Shown: positions 27,306-35,258, counted from the first letter of the stretch. The stretch: 64,000 nt of DNA from Microtetraspora glauca (GCA_001570385.1 BBYL01000006.1:248001-312000), one strand, 5' to 3'. Program-made: numbers and translations. The notes: generated from the letters alone by a model not told the origin.

Positions 27306-28048
27306 GCCTTAGCTACGAGGTCTGCATCGACAGCACCGCGGGCGCTCTGGCGGCGGAACGGGCCGGCGCGCATCGGGTGGAGCTGTGCTCGGCGTTGTTC
27401 GAGGGCGGTCTCACTCCCACCCTGGGCGTGGTGGAGGCGACCCTCGCCGCGGTCTCGGCGATCCGCGTCCATGTGATCGTCCGTCCCAGAGGCGGCGACT
27501 TCGTCTACGACGAGTACGAGATCGCGGCCATGGAACGCGACGTGGCGGCCATCGGGAACGCGGGCGCGCACGGCGTGGTGATTGGAGCGCTCACCCCGTC
27601 CGGAGAGGTGGACGTCGAGGTCGTCAAGCGGCTCATCGGCGCCGCCGGGGGACTTTCCGTCACCTTCCACCGGGCGTTCGACATGACCGCCGACCCGTTC
27701 GCCGCACTCGACACGCTCGCCCCGCTGGGCGTCGACCGGGTGCTCACCTCGGGCCAGGACACCACCGCCCTCGAAGGCGCGCCGCTGATCGCCTCGCTCG
27801 TCGAGCACGCGGGGGACCGGATGATCATCATGCCCGGCGGCGGCATCACCCCGCGCAACGTGAGCCGTGTGGTCGCGGCCACCGGAGCCAAGGAGATCCA
27901 CTTCGCCGCGCTGGTGGACGCCCCCAGCCCCGCCGTGTACCGCAACCCCCACCCGTTCATGGGCGGCGAACTTCGCCAGCCCGAGTACGCGCGCCGGGTC
28001 ACCTCGCCCGGCGTCGTCGGGGATGTGATCGCCGCTTGCGGGACGTGA
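27302..28048 (+). CDS. cutC: CutC family protein
   Basis: 248-aa TIM-barrel protein of the CutC family, historically linked to copper tolerance, with an uncertain biochemical role. Seen: YEVCIDSTAGALAAERAGAH, RVELCSALFEGGLTPTLGVV, VIVRPRGGDFVYDEYEI, VTFHRAFDM, VLTSGQDTTALEG, IIMPGGGITPRNV and EIHFAALVD: the complete family pattern. ATG 27302 overlaps the asparaginase stop by 4 bp. Last gene of the ROK-controlled operon; its place beside an amino-acid importer and asparaginase argues for a metabolic rather than copper role here (inference). Confidence 0.92.
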   Translation: MSLSYEVCIDSTAGALAAERAGAHRVELCSALFEGGLTPTLGVVEATLAAVSAIRVHVIVRPRGGDFVYDEYEIAAMERDVAAIGNAGAHGVVIGALTPSGEVDVEVVKRLIGAAGGLSVTFHRAFDMTADPFAALDTLAPLGVDRVLTSGQDTTALEGAPLIASLVEHAGDRMIIMPGGGITPRNVSRVVAATGAKEIHFAALVDAPSPAVYRNPHPFMGGELRQPEYARRVTSPGVVGDVIAACGT

Positions 28049-28072
28049 GGGCGTTCGGGTTCGCCGGGCCGT

Positions 28073-29209
28073 TCACCGGGACCACCTCGAAGCCAGGGAG
28101 GCGAGGCCGTCGCCGAGGCCGCCGAGCCAGCAGGCGGGATCGTGGCCCCCGTTGTACTCGGTGTAGGTCACGTCGTAGCCCTTGTCGAAGAGCGTCCGGG
28201 CGAAGCGCCGGTTCTGCTCCAGCAGCAGCCATTCGAGCCTGCCCGCCTCCACGTGGAAGCGGACCGGCAGCCGCGCCGCCCCGGCGTACCGCCGGGTCAG
28301 CCACTCCGGATCCTCGTCGCTCCACCAGTACGACCCCGACTGCGAGAGCACGTTGCCGAACCGCTCCGGCGCGACGAACGCCGCGTACGAGGAGGTGAGC
28401 CCGCCGAGGCTCTGGCCCGCGATGACGGTGCGGGCGGGATCGGCCGTCGCCCCCCACTCGCGCCCGGCCCACGGCAGCAGCTCGTCGGCCAGCCAACGGA
28501 CGAACGGCTCGTGGCACGCCATGTCGCGCAGCCGGGCCGGCCGGTCCACCGCGTCGGGCAGCACGGCGACGGCCGGCGGCATCCGTCCGTCCGCGATCAG
28601 GTTGTCCAGCGTCGGCACCCCGGCCCAGGTGTCCCCGTCAAGGAGGACCAGGACGGGGTGGTCGCCCGTGCTCGCGTCGTGCCCGGGCGGGGTGTAGACC
28701 CAGACCCGCCGTCCCGCGACCCCGGCCTCGTGGATCCGTCCCTCCGGTGTCCCCGGACGCCGGGCCCGGTACGGCTGGGCGGGCGCGAGCGGCAGTTCCA
28801 GCAGGGAGGAGGGGCCGCGACCGAGCTGCCCGGGGACGGTCTCGGGATTGCCGGGATCGGGCAGCGCGGTCTCCATGACCCGCCGCCAGGAGTTCCGGTC
28901 CGTCGCCGGGATCTGAGTGCAGGGCAGGATCTGGTACGAGGCGCGCAGGTCCTCGTCCAGCTCGTAGGTCAGGGTGAGCAGGTCGCCGCCCGCCTCCTCG
29001 GTCGTCACGTGGCGGCTGATGTCGCCCGCGTGCCGGTCCCTGTCGGTGAGCGTGTTGATCAGGACGACCACCCGTTCTCCGGGGGACCCGGCCCGCCAGA
29101 GGAAGGTCACGCGACGCTTCCCCGGGATCGGAGACGGTTCGACGAGCGGCGTCACCCGGTGGTCCGCCGGACTCGTCATCGTGGTCGTCGTCGGGTTCTC
29201 TGATGGCAT
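28073..29209 (-). CDS. enterochelin esterase-like alpha/beta hydrolase (Fes type)
   Basis: 378 aa. An N-terminal Fes-like beta domain (RRVTFLWRAGSPGERVVVLI, then ISRHVTTEEAGGDLLTLTYE, DPGNPETVPG, SSLLELPLAPAQPYRAR) precedes an esterase_D catalytic domain with VYTPPGHDASTGDHPVLVLL, DGDTWAGVPTLDNLIADGRM, the nucleophile elbow AGQSLGG and a C-terminal YNGGHDPACW carrying the catalytic His. Enzymes of this type hydrolyse ferric tri-catecholate siderophores in the cytosol to free iron. No siderophore receptor or NRPS gene adjoins it, so it may serve xenosiderophores. Convergent with cutC, 24 bp apart. Confidence 0.9.
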   Translation of the reverse strand: MPSENPTTTTMTSPADHRVTPLVEPSPIPGKRRVTFLWRAGSPGERVVVLINTLTDRDRHAGDISRHVTTEEAGGDLLTLTYELDEDLRASYQILPCTQIPATDRNSWRRVMETALPDPGNPETVPGQLGRGPSSLLELPLAPAQPYRARRPGTPEGRIHEAGVAGRRVWVYTPPGHDASTGDHPVLVLLDGDTWAGVPTLDNLIADGRMPPAVAVLPDAVDRPARLRDMACHEPFVRWLADELLPWAGREWGATADPARTVIAGQSLGGLTSSYAAFVAPERFGNVLSQSGSYWWSDEDPEWLTRRYAGAARLPVRFHVEAGRLEWLLLEQNRRFARTLFDKGYDVTYTEYNGGHDPACWLGGLGDGLASLASRWSR

Positions 29210-29366
29210 TTCACGAGTCCGGCCCCTACGCGGTCCTTCCGGGCATGCCGTGTCAGAACGGGGGCCGGTCGCGATCTCCGGACAGGAGGGACCGCATGAC
29301 AGGACGCGGTGCTCTGCCGACCCGGCGGAGGCGATCAGCAGGGGAAAGCCGATTCTCCGCCCGCTG

Positions 29367-30554
29367 TCACGGCGCCGGAGCGAGGTCGGGGAGCGCGTCG
29401 CCGATCTGCCCGCGGCGCAGGCGGGCCTGCTTGGGCATGTTCCAGCCGAGGACGGCGGTGATCGCGCCGTCGCGGCGGTAGACGGCGACGAAGCGGCGGC
29501 CGGCCAGGTCGCCGTCCACGACGGTCACCTCGGCGTCGGCGGACGGCGTCCCGTGGACGTGGATCCTGGCGTCGAACTGGTCGGTCCAGAAGTAGGGCAC
29601 GGGCCGGTAGGGCTGGTCGTCGCCGAGGATGTTGGCCGCGACGACGGTGGCCTGTTCGGTGGCGTTGGTCCGGTTCTCCAGCCGGATCAAGGCGTCCAGC
29701 GTGACGTGGCGCCAGCGGGCCACGTCACCGGCCGCGTAGATGCCCTCGGCCGCGCGGCAACGTGAGTCGCACACCAGCCCGTTGTCCACCCGCAGGCCGC
29801 TGCCGGCGAGCCAACCGGTCGCCGGGTCGGCACCGACCGCGACCACGACCACGTCGGCGGGCAGCACCTCGCCGCTGTCCAGGCGCACGCCCGTGACCCG
29901 CCCGTGATGCCCGGTGAGCCCGCTGACTCCGGCGCCGAGCCGCAGGCGGACCCCGCGCTCGGTGTGCAGGTCGGCGAGTAGTCCCGCGACCACCGGTCCG
30001 AGCTGGCCGGCCAAGGGTGCCGGTCGGGGACCGGCCATGGTGACGGCCAGCCCCATGCCTCGCGCGGTGGCGGCGATCTCGGCGCCGAGCACCCCGTCAC
30101 CGACGACCACGAGCCGCGAGGAGGCCAGCAGGTCCGCGCGCAGCGCCACGGCGTCGTCCAGCGTGCGCAGTGTGTGGACCCCGGCCAGTCCGGCCTGCCC
30201 GGCGAGCGTTCGGGGCCCCAGTCCCGTGGCGACGACGACGGCGTCGGCGCGCAGGGCGCGCCCGGACGCGGTGTGGACGGTACGCGTCTCGGTGTCCAGG
30301 CCGACGGCCGGGTCGGCGAGAAGGAACTCGGCCTCCAGCGCCGACAGGGCCGCCTGCGGCCGCAGCCGAGCACGTTCGGGATCCCAGGCGCCGGCCAGGA
30401 CCTGTTTGGACAGCGGCGGCCGGTCGTACGGCAGGTGCGGCTCGGCGCCGAGGACGGTCAGGCGGCCCTGGTAGCCCTTGCGGCGCAACGCTTCGGCGGT
30501 GGACAGCCCGGCGGCGGAGGCACCGACCACCAGAACGCCGGAGGGAGCGGTCAC
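29367..30554 (-). CDS. FAD-dependent ferredoxin reductase
   Basis: 395-aa flavoprotein of the putidaredoxin reductase type. Seen: FAD-binding VLVVGASAAGLSTAEALRRK, AEPHLPYDRPPLSKQVL, second Rossmann (NAD) motif VVVGDGVLGAEIAATARGMG, and GIYAAGDVARW. It carries electrons from NAD(P)H to the ferredoxin encoded immediately upstream, whose stop overlaps its GTG start (GTGA, 30551-30554). With the P450 at 31433 this completes a three-component monooxygenase system. The open frame continues upstream to 30725, but that part shadows the ferredoxin. Confidence 0.95.
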   Translation of the reverse strand: MTAPSGVLVVGASAAGLSTAEALRRKGYQGRLTVLGAEPHLPYDRPPLSKQVLAGAWDPERARLRPQAALSALEAEFLLADPAVGLDTETRTVHTASGRALRADAVVVATGLGPRTLAGQAGLAGVHTLRTLDDAVALRADLLASSRLVVVGDGVLGAEIAATARGMGLAVTMAGPRPAPLAGQLGPVVAGLLADLHTERGVRLRLGAGVSGLTGHHGRVTGVRLDSGEVLPADVVVVAVGADPATGWLAGSGLRVDNGLVCDSRCRAAEGIYAAGDVARWRHVTLDALIRLENRTNATEQATVVAANILGDDQPYRPVPYFWTDQFDARIHVHGTPSADAEVTVVDGDLAGRRFVAVYRRDGAITAVLGWNMPKQARLRRGQIGDALPDLAPAP

Positions 30555-30751
30555 GTGCTCTCGCTCAGCTCGATGGCGGCCGCGGGGCAGACGGCGGCGG
30601 CCTCGCGCACCGCCGCGTGCAGGTGCTCGGACGGCTCCGCCTCCAGCAGGATCACGACACCGTCGTCGTCGCGCTGGTCGAACACCTCCGGCGCGAGCAG
30701 CACGCACTGACCGGCGCCGCAGCATTTGGCCTCGTCCACGTTGATCTTCAT
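30551..30751 (-). CDS. 3Fe-4S ferredoxin (P450 partner)
   Basis: 66-aa ferredoxin. Seen: MKINVDEAKCCGAGQC, with CCGAGQC in the place of CxxHxxC, PEVFDQRDDDGVV and VCPAAAIEL. It is placed between the TetR gene (19 bp upstream) and the reductase (4-bp overlap), so it should shuttle electrons from that reductase to the P450 of the same operon. Confidence 0.94.
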   Translation of the reverse strand: MKINVDEAKCCGAGQCVLLAPEVFDQRDDDGVVILLEAEPSEHLHAAVREAAAVCPAAAIELSEST

Positions 30752-30770
30752 GGTGGGGTTCCTCTCTGTT

Positions 30771-31430
30771 TCAGGTCGTCTCCGCGTCCGGTGTGACGGG
30801 GGCCGCCCACAGCCCGACGATCGCGTCGACCAGGCCGGTCCCGGCGCTGTGCCAGCTGGAGCGCGGCGTCGGACCGCCGTCGGCCAGAGCGCGTTCGCGG
30901 TCGGCGCACACGTGCATCATCAGCTGACGCGTCATGTCCCCGCGTTCGGCGCGCACCTCGACCGGCAGCTCGGGAAGGCATCGGTTCAGCCCGTCGAGGA
31001 TCTGGAGGAGCGTGGGGGAGGTGAGAGCCTCGTCGATCATGATTGCGCGCAGCGCGGGGTCCGTCATCACCTGGGCGCCGAACCGGGCGAACCAGGTGGG
31101 GTTGCCGAGGGCGGCCAGATGCTCGGTGATCGGGTGCACCAGACAGGCCACCCAGTCCCGCAGCTCGGCGGAGTCGCCGACCTCGGCCAGCATCCGCCGG
31201 CGTATGCGCTCCATCCGCTCGGCGTGCTTGCGCACGATCGCCCGCACCAGGTCCGCTTTCGTACCGAAGTGGTAGCCGACCGCGGCGTTGTTGCCCTGTC
31301 CGGCGGCCTCGCTGACCTGGCGGTTGGACACGGCGAACACCCCGTGCTCGGCGAACAACCGCTCCGCCGCCGTCAGAATCTGCTCCCGCGTCGCACTGAC
31401 CCGCTCGGCTCGAACAGTCCTGCCGGTCAT
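30771..31430 (-). CDS. TetR-family regulator within the P450 operon
   Basis: 219 aa. Seen: the helix-turn-helix with TREQILTAAERLFAEHGVFA, then NRQVSEAAGQGNNAAVGYHF, and a large TetR_C-like ligand domain (PTWFARFGAQVMTDPALRAI). It lies 2 bp after the P450 stop and 19 bp before the ferredoxin, so it is an internal operon gene. A perfect palindrome at 32710-32731 upstream of the P450 is its likely operator, giving negative autoregulation of the whole monooxygenase operon. Confidence 0.92.
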   Translation of the reverse strand: MTGRTVRAERVSATREQILTAAERLFAEHGVFAVSNRQVSEAAGQGNNAAVGYHFGTKADLVRAIVRKHAERMERIRRRMLAEVGDSAELRDWVACLVHPITEHLAALGNPTWFARFGAQVMTDPALRAIMIDEALTSPTLLQILDGLNRCLPELPVEVRAERGDMTRQLMMHVCADRERALADGGPTPRSSWHSAGTGLVDAIVGLWAAPVTPDAETT

Positions 31431-31432
31431 GG

Positions 31433-32653
31433 TTACCAGCGCACGAGGACTTCGCGCAGGCCGCCGACGACCAGCCCGTCCACCCGCCGCAGGTCCTCCG
31501 CCGCGACGGCCAGCTCCAGGGAGGGGAGCCTGCGCAGCAGCACCTCGAGCACGACCTGGAGCTCGGTGCGGGCCAGCGCCTGGCCCAGGCACGAGTGCGC
31601 CCCGGAGCCGAAGGCCAGATGCGGGTTGGGGCTGCGGCCCAGATCCATCTCGTCGGCGCCGTCGAAGACACTCTCGTCGCGGTTGGCCGCGGCCATGCTG
31701 CATATCACCGTCGTGCCGCGCGGCAGCACCGTCCCGCCGACCTCGGCCTCCTCGCCGAGATAGCGCGGCATGCCGAAGCCGGGGTTGGCGTCGAAGCGCA
31801 GCGCCTCCTCCACCGCCGAGCGCACCAGCGACCGGTCGGCCAGCAACCGCTCCCAGCGGGCGCGGTCGGCCAGCAGCATGCCGACCATCTTGCCGATCAT
31901 GTTCGCCGTGGTCTCGTGCCCGGCCACCAGCAGCGCCATGCCCGTGGCCAGCAGTTCGACGTCGGACAGCCGGCCGCCGTCGGCGTCCGACTCCTTGATC
32001 AGTTCGCTGAGCAGGTCCTCGCTCGGCTGCGCCCGCTTGTCGGCGACGTGGTCGGCCATGTACTGGATGAACTCGGCCTGTGCCTCGTCGATCTCCGTCT
32101 GGCCGTAGCGGGTGAGGTTGAGCAGCGTGTCGGACCAGTAGGCGAACCTGTCCCGGTCGGCGGCGGGCACCCCCAGCAGGTCGCAGATCACGTACACCGG
32201 CAGCGGGAAGCCCAGGCACGCCTTGAGATCGGCCGGCTGGCCGCGCTTGATCATGTCGTCGATGAGCTGCTCGGCCATCTCCGCCATCACGGGCCGCAGC
32301 GCGGCCATCCGCTTGGCCGTGAACCACTTGCCGACCAGCCGCCGCCACCGCTGGTGCCCCTCGCCGCTGTCGGGGATCACCTGCGCCATGTCGGTGCTGA
32401 ACAGCCCGCCCGACTCGTTGTCCGACAGTCGCGCCGCGTCGTCCGCGTTCAGCAACCGGGTGAAGCGCGGGTCGGCCAGCACCTGCTTGACGTCGTCGTA
32501 GCGGGTGAGCAGCGTCGCCTCGTCGCCGCTGGGCAGCTTCACCCGCGCCACCGGGCACCGCTGCCGCAACGCCGCCCACTCCGCCGGCGGTTCGAGCGCC
32601 GCCTCGCTGGGAATCGGGTAGCTCAGTACCTGCTCGCCGTCACCTGGACTCAC
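31433..32653 (-). CDS. cytochrome P450
   Basis: 406-aa class I P450, first gene of a P450-TetR-ferredoxin-reductase operon. Seen: I-helix AGHETTAN (~244-251), K-helix E283-x-x-R286, haem loop FGSGAHSCLGQALAR with Cys355. Substrate unknown; the acidic SGGLFSTDMAQV B-C region resembles macrolide or terpene-modifying P450s only loosely. The GTG at 32653 was chosen because GGAGGGGG (32659-32666) lies just upstream; a frame open to a TTG at 32695 has no such site. Confidence 0.94.
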   Translation of the reverse strand: MSPGDGEQVLSYPIPSEAALEPPAEWAALRQRCPVARVKLPSGDEATLLTRYDDVKQVLADPRFTRLLNADDAARLSDNESGGLFSTDMAQVIPDSGEGHQRWRRLVGKWFTAKRMAALRPVMAEMAEQLIDDMIKRGQPADLKACLGFPLPVYVICDLLGVPAADRDRFAYWSDTLLNLTRYGQTEIDEAQAEFIQYMADHVADKRAQPSEDLLSELIKESDADGGRLSDVELLATGMALLVAGHETTANMIGKMVGMLLADRARWERLLADRSLVRSAVEEALRFDANPGFGMPRYLGEEAEVGGTVLPRGTTVICSMAAANRDESVFDGADEMDLGRSPNPHLAFGSGAHSCLGQALARTELQVVLEVLLRRLPSLELAVAAEDLRRVDGLVVGGLREVLVRW

Positions 32654-32709
32654 TGCGGCCCCCTCCGATCTGACTGCCAGTTGGCTGTCAGTCAACTCGG
32701 GCGGTTATC

Positions 32710-32731
32710 TTAAGTCAAGCAGTTGACTTAA
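32710..32731. promoter_or_regulatory. TetR operator upstream of the P450 operon
   Basis: Perfect 9-bp arms, TTAAGTCAA (32710-32718) and TTGACTTAA (32723-32731), around a 4-bp centre, in an AT-rich patch 57 bp before the P450 start. Size and symmetry fit a TetR dimer site. A weaker AGTTG/CAACT pair lies nearer the gene (about 32679-32697). Confidence 0.8.
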
Positions 32732-32890
32732 AGCCTGAGCCAAGGTTCGCCCCGACGACCGCCAAGACGCCTGAGCTGCCGGGACGCAGGCCGTGCGATG
32801 CCGGGCCGGATCCGGCGATCACTCAGTGCTCGTGAACAAACCGAGGGCGAATCCACCTGGCGAGGCACATGAAATCGCACCAGACTGTGA

Positions 32891-33600
32891 TCAAACGCCC
32901 TCAAAGAGCCCCGTGCCGGGCATGGGGGTGCCGGAGACTGTGCGGTCGCCGTTCAGGAGCCAGTCCAGAGTGGCCGGGGTCGCGTCGAAGTGACCCGCGT
33001 GGCCCGCGTCGGGCTGGACGATCAACGTCGCGGTCGGGATACGGGCGCCGAGCCAGTGGGCGTGGGCGGCCGGTACGACCTGGTCCAGTTCACCGTGCCA
33101 GAGCCGGCGGTGATGGTCGCGGGGTCGAAACCCCACGGGCTCCCGAACAGGGCCATGACGTCGTCGACCCAGCCCTCGATGCCGGGGCGGACGGCTTCGG
33201 CGTACGCGGCGGCGAGCATGGTACTGATCTCGGGACGGGTGAGGACGGCGGCCTCGGTCGCGGGCAGCTGCGGCGGGCCGGACGAGTTCGCCCCCAGGTG
33301 GGCCGCCATCGCCTCGCGGTCCTGCAGGGCGACGGCGGCGCTGCGGACGTTGCCGTCCATCATCCCGGCGGTCCAGTCGAGCCCGTCGGCGTCGCGCGGT
33401 GCCAGAGCGGCGAGCGAGGCCACCCGAGTGACGCGGTCGGGGTGACGAGCCGCGAACGCCAGCGCGTGCGGGCCGCCGCCCGAGACTCCGTAGACGGCGA
33501 AGCGGTCGAAACCGAGGGTGTCGGCGACGGCGGCGCAGAGGATTTGGATCATGGCCGCCATGGTGGCCGGAAGCGGGTCACACGGCCGTGAACGGATCCG
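32891..33600 (-). pseudogene. alpha/beta hydrolase, frameshifted and 5'-truncated
   Basis: Two frames make up one protein. The upstream part reads VADTLGFDRFAVYGVSGGGP (nucleophile elbow GVSGGG) through FGSPWGFDPATITA; the downstream part, in another frame, reads LWHGELDQVVPAAHAHWLGA and ends DAGHAGHF with the catalytic His. The switch is at about 33103-33106, a one-base change. Upstream of ~33600 the expected N-terminal third (HG oxyanion loop) is absent. It was an alpha/beta hydrolase but is unlikely to be functional unless the shift is a sequencing error. Confidence 0.75.
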
Positions 33601-33764
33601 GCGACCGGCGCCGAATGCGTAACGGTTCCGATCTGCCGATTCAAGGTTGTTCGCAAGATTTGTCCAGGGTCGGCCGCGCATCGTCGTCTACGAACCGGGA
33701 TGCGGTCGCCGACGGATCCACTCCCGGATTGAGGTGACCGATTGTTGCCAACGAAGGAGATCCC

Positions 33765-33878
33765 ATGAAGCGCACGTTGCTACGCCTGACGGCCGCCGTG
33801 CTGTTCGCCGTGTCCGCCACTGCCGGTGGGGTGGTCGTCGCATCGTCCGCCTCGGCTGATATGGCCCACTGCTGCTGA
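33765..33878 (+). CDS. 37-aa secreted micropeptide ORF
   Basis: A short ORF with strong signals: GAAGGAGA 5 bp before the ATG, a positively charged start (MKRTLLRL), a ~20-residue hydrophobic core and an Ala-x-Ala cleavage site (ASSASA). Predicted mature peptide: only DMAHCC. I know no family. It could be a secreted hexapeptide (signal or metal-binding), or the head of a larger secreted protein that lost its body; no homologous-looking continuation was seen in the other frames. Confidence 0.55.
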   Translation: MKRTLLRLTAAVLFAVSATAGGVVVASSASADMAHCC

Positions 33879-33892
33879 CGAACACGCCGTGA

Positions 33893-33965
33893 GGAAAAGC
33901 GCCTTTGAGCGGGAAGCACAGCGGGCGCCGAAGGTCCTGTCAGCGCCCCGCCGAAGGCGCTTTCC
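33893..33965. repeat. long imperfect inverted repeat after the micropeptide ORF
   Basis: GGAAAAGCGCCTT (33893-33905) faces AAGGCGCTTTCC (33954-33965), matching except for one extra A; inside it GGGCGC (33923-33928) faces GCGCCC (33943-33948). The RNA could fold into a branched stem just 15 bp after the micropeptide stop: a terminator or structured 3' end. The remaining bases to 34280 show no supportable gene and should contain the promoter of the next gene. Confidence 0.5.
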
Positions 33966-34280
33966 ACGTTCAGGAACGGGGGCCGGCGACCGCGGGACTG
34001 GAGCCGTTGGGTTCTCCCCGCTCCTGGCGCGATCACCTCTCAGAGCATGTCGCCGACCGCGTTGATCAGCAGGCGGCACTGGTGCGGCGGCGTGCCGCTC
34101 GAGTACGTCCGCCAGTTTCCACGCGCCCGCGCTCGATCGCGCGGCCCTGGCTCGCGCCGGGCCTCCCGCGCATGGGAGGGGCGTTGTACCGTCCTTGGGG
34201 CCGCCCCGGCCGATCACCGCCCCGGTCGTCGGCCGCGGCACCGGGCGGCTCCCGACCGAACGCGAGAGGACGGAGCATCT

Positions 34281-34799
34281 ATGTCGATTCGGCTGATCGG
34301 CGCCAACCCCGGCCTGACAGTCTCCGACGGAGGGCGGCGCGTGGCGTTCGCCTCCGTCTGGCGCGCCGACTGGTCGCAGGCCGGGAGCGGCAGGGCGGTC
34401 GTGCTGTGGCATGAGGGCCGCACCAGGGCGCTGGGCCCCGACCCGACGCTGGCCCTCTGGCTGGCCAAGGAGTTCACCCGGCACTTCCCCGAGGTGGCGG
34501 GCCTGCACTGGCCCGAGCCCGAGGTCACCGTCGCGCCAGTGGACATGGATCTGGACCTCACCGCCGGCCTGGGGGCTTCGGCGGCCGACGTGACCGTGAT
34601 GATCGACGGGCCTCCGCTGGAGCGGCGCGCCTGCCGGGTCGAGGACTTCGACCTCGGCGGGATCCCGCACCTGCTGACCAACGTCTACATGCCCTGCCCG
34701 ACTGGCACGCTGGCTGTCGGCGGCGTCCCGGTGGCGGGGGACGCGACGCACGCGTTCCTCGCCGACGCCGAGGTCTGGAGCGGCCCGGCCTCTGGGTGA
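34281..34799 (+). CDS. hypothetical protein
   Basis: 172 aa; I do not recognise the family. ATG 34281 follows GAGGACGGAG. Seen: LIGANPGLTVSDGGRRVAFA, WRADWSQAGSGRAVVLWHEG and a C-terminal part with VYMPCPTGTLAVGGVPVAGD. No signal peptide, membrane segment or catalytic motif is clear; it looks like a beta-rich cytosolic protein. The codon pattern is typical of the window, supporting a real gene. It stands alone, without an operon partner. Confidence 0.7.
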   Translation: MSIRLIGANPGLTVSDGGRRVAFASVWRADWSQAGSGRAVVLWHEGRTRALGPDPTLALWLAKEFTRHFPEVAGLHWPEPEVTVAPVDMDLDLTAGLGASAADVTVMIDGPPLERRACRVEDFDLGGIPHLLTNVYMPCPTGTLAVGGVPVAGDATHAFLADAEVWSGPASG

Positions 34800-34860
34800 C
34801 CGTCCCGATTCGTCGCCGACGCGCGCTCGGGTGACCGTGGGCCGGTCGGCCTCCTCATGT

Positions 34861-34900
34861 GGTGGACGAGACGCGGGTGGACGAGACACAGGTGGACGAT
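34861..34900 (+). repeat. three 15-bp-spaced direct repeats upstream of the MFS leader
   Basis: GGTGGACGAGAC at 34861 and 34876, and GGTGGACGAT at 34891, are exactly 15 bp apart. The last copy overlaps a possible -35 element (34893-34898). They could be regulator sites for the drug exporter downstream, or simple tandem duplication. Confidence 0.8.
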
Positions 34901-34922
34901 TCTTGCCGCCGTTGACTATGGT
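34893..34922 (+). promoter_or_regulatory. possible promoter giving a leaderless transcript
   Basis: TGGACG (34893-34898), 18-bp spacer, TATGGT (34917-34922). Transcription would begin near 34929-34930, at the ATG of the 9-codon ORF, so the mRNA would be leaderless. Box matches are only moderate. Confidence 0.4.
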
Positions 34923-34929
34923 GTGGCCC

Positions 34930-34959
34930 ATGTCCAGTCCTGAGGCGTCAAGACGCTAG
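34930..34959 (+). CDS. possible 9-aa leader peptide
   Basis: A mini-ORF, ATG to TAG, encoding MSSPEASRR. It overlaps the hairpin GCGTC/GACGC (34945-34956) and is followed at once by a stronger hairpin, the usual layout of drug-inducible attenuators. No ribosome site is visible; it may be read from a leaderless transcript. It is assigned because of its position before a chloramphenicol-exporter-type gene. Confidence 0.35.
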   Translation: MSSPEASRR

Positions 34960-34979
34960 CCACCGGTCCTTCGGTGGCT
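34945..34979 (+). promoter_or_regulatory. tandem hairpins, candidate attenuator
   Basis: Hairpin 1: GCGTC (34945-34949) / GACGC (34952-34956). Hairpin 2: AGCCACCG (34958-34965) / CGGTGGCT (34972-34979), loop GTCCTT, followed by TTCC. The first lies within the leader ORF, so ribosome stalling there could change folding of the second, which can act as a terminator or mask the GGTGG ribosome site of the ORF at 34987. Confidence 0.45.
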
Positions 34980-34986
34980 TCCTGTG

Positions 34987-35148
34987 ATGTCACGCGGCAG
35001 CGCCGTCCCTGAGGCCGCGCGCCCTTTCGTCACCCTCGCCGCCGGATCACCGTCGTACGGACTGACTCTTTCCGGGAGCGCCGCCACCTCCGCCACCGTC
35101 GTGGTGCCGCGGGTGGTGCAGAACCCGGCCTCTCCTTTCACGCGGTAG
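34987..35148 (+). CDS. possible small ORF between attenuator and MFS gene
   Basis: 53 codons (starts MSRGSAVPEAARPFVTL, ends NPASPFTR) with GC-rich third positions. Its only ribosome site (GGTGG, 34973-34977) lies inside hairpin 2. There is no known family. It could be a second leader ORF or chance. The rest of 35149-35258 contains the ribosome site (GGAG at 35245-35248) of the MFS gene and nothing else evident. Confidence 0.25.
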   Translation: MSRGSAVPEAARPFVTLAAGSPSYGLTLSGSAATSATVVVPRVVQNPASPFTR

Positions 35149-35258
35149 CGCCCGCGCGCCCTGGATGTACGCCCGAAAACGGGCCGGTTCGGGGTTGCGT
35201 GGTGGTGCGCCGCGTCCCCTTGCGATGCTTTTCCGACGCGGCCGTGGAGTTTCCGCTC

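Noticed and set aside
27302..28048. CutC as a copper-homeostasis gene
   Set aside because: No copper transporter, chaperone or CsoR-type regulator is nearby; the operon is for amino-acid uptake, so the copper role is not asserted.
30771..32579. 602-codon fusion frame covering P450 and TetR
   Set aside because: The first ~380 codons are an out-of-frame shadow of the P450; the TetR protein starts at 31430.
34930..34979. WhiB7-type resistance leader
   Set aside because: The AT-rich element expected beside the -35 box of WhiB7 promoters is absent; only a general attenuator idea is kept.
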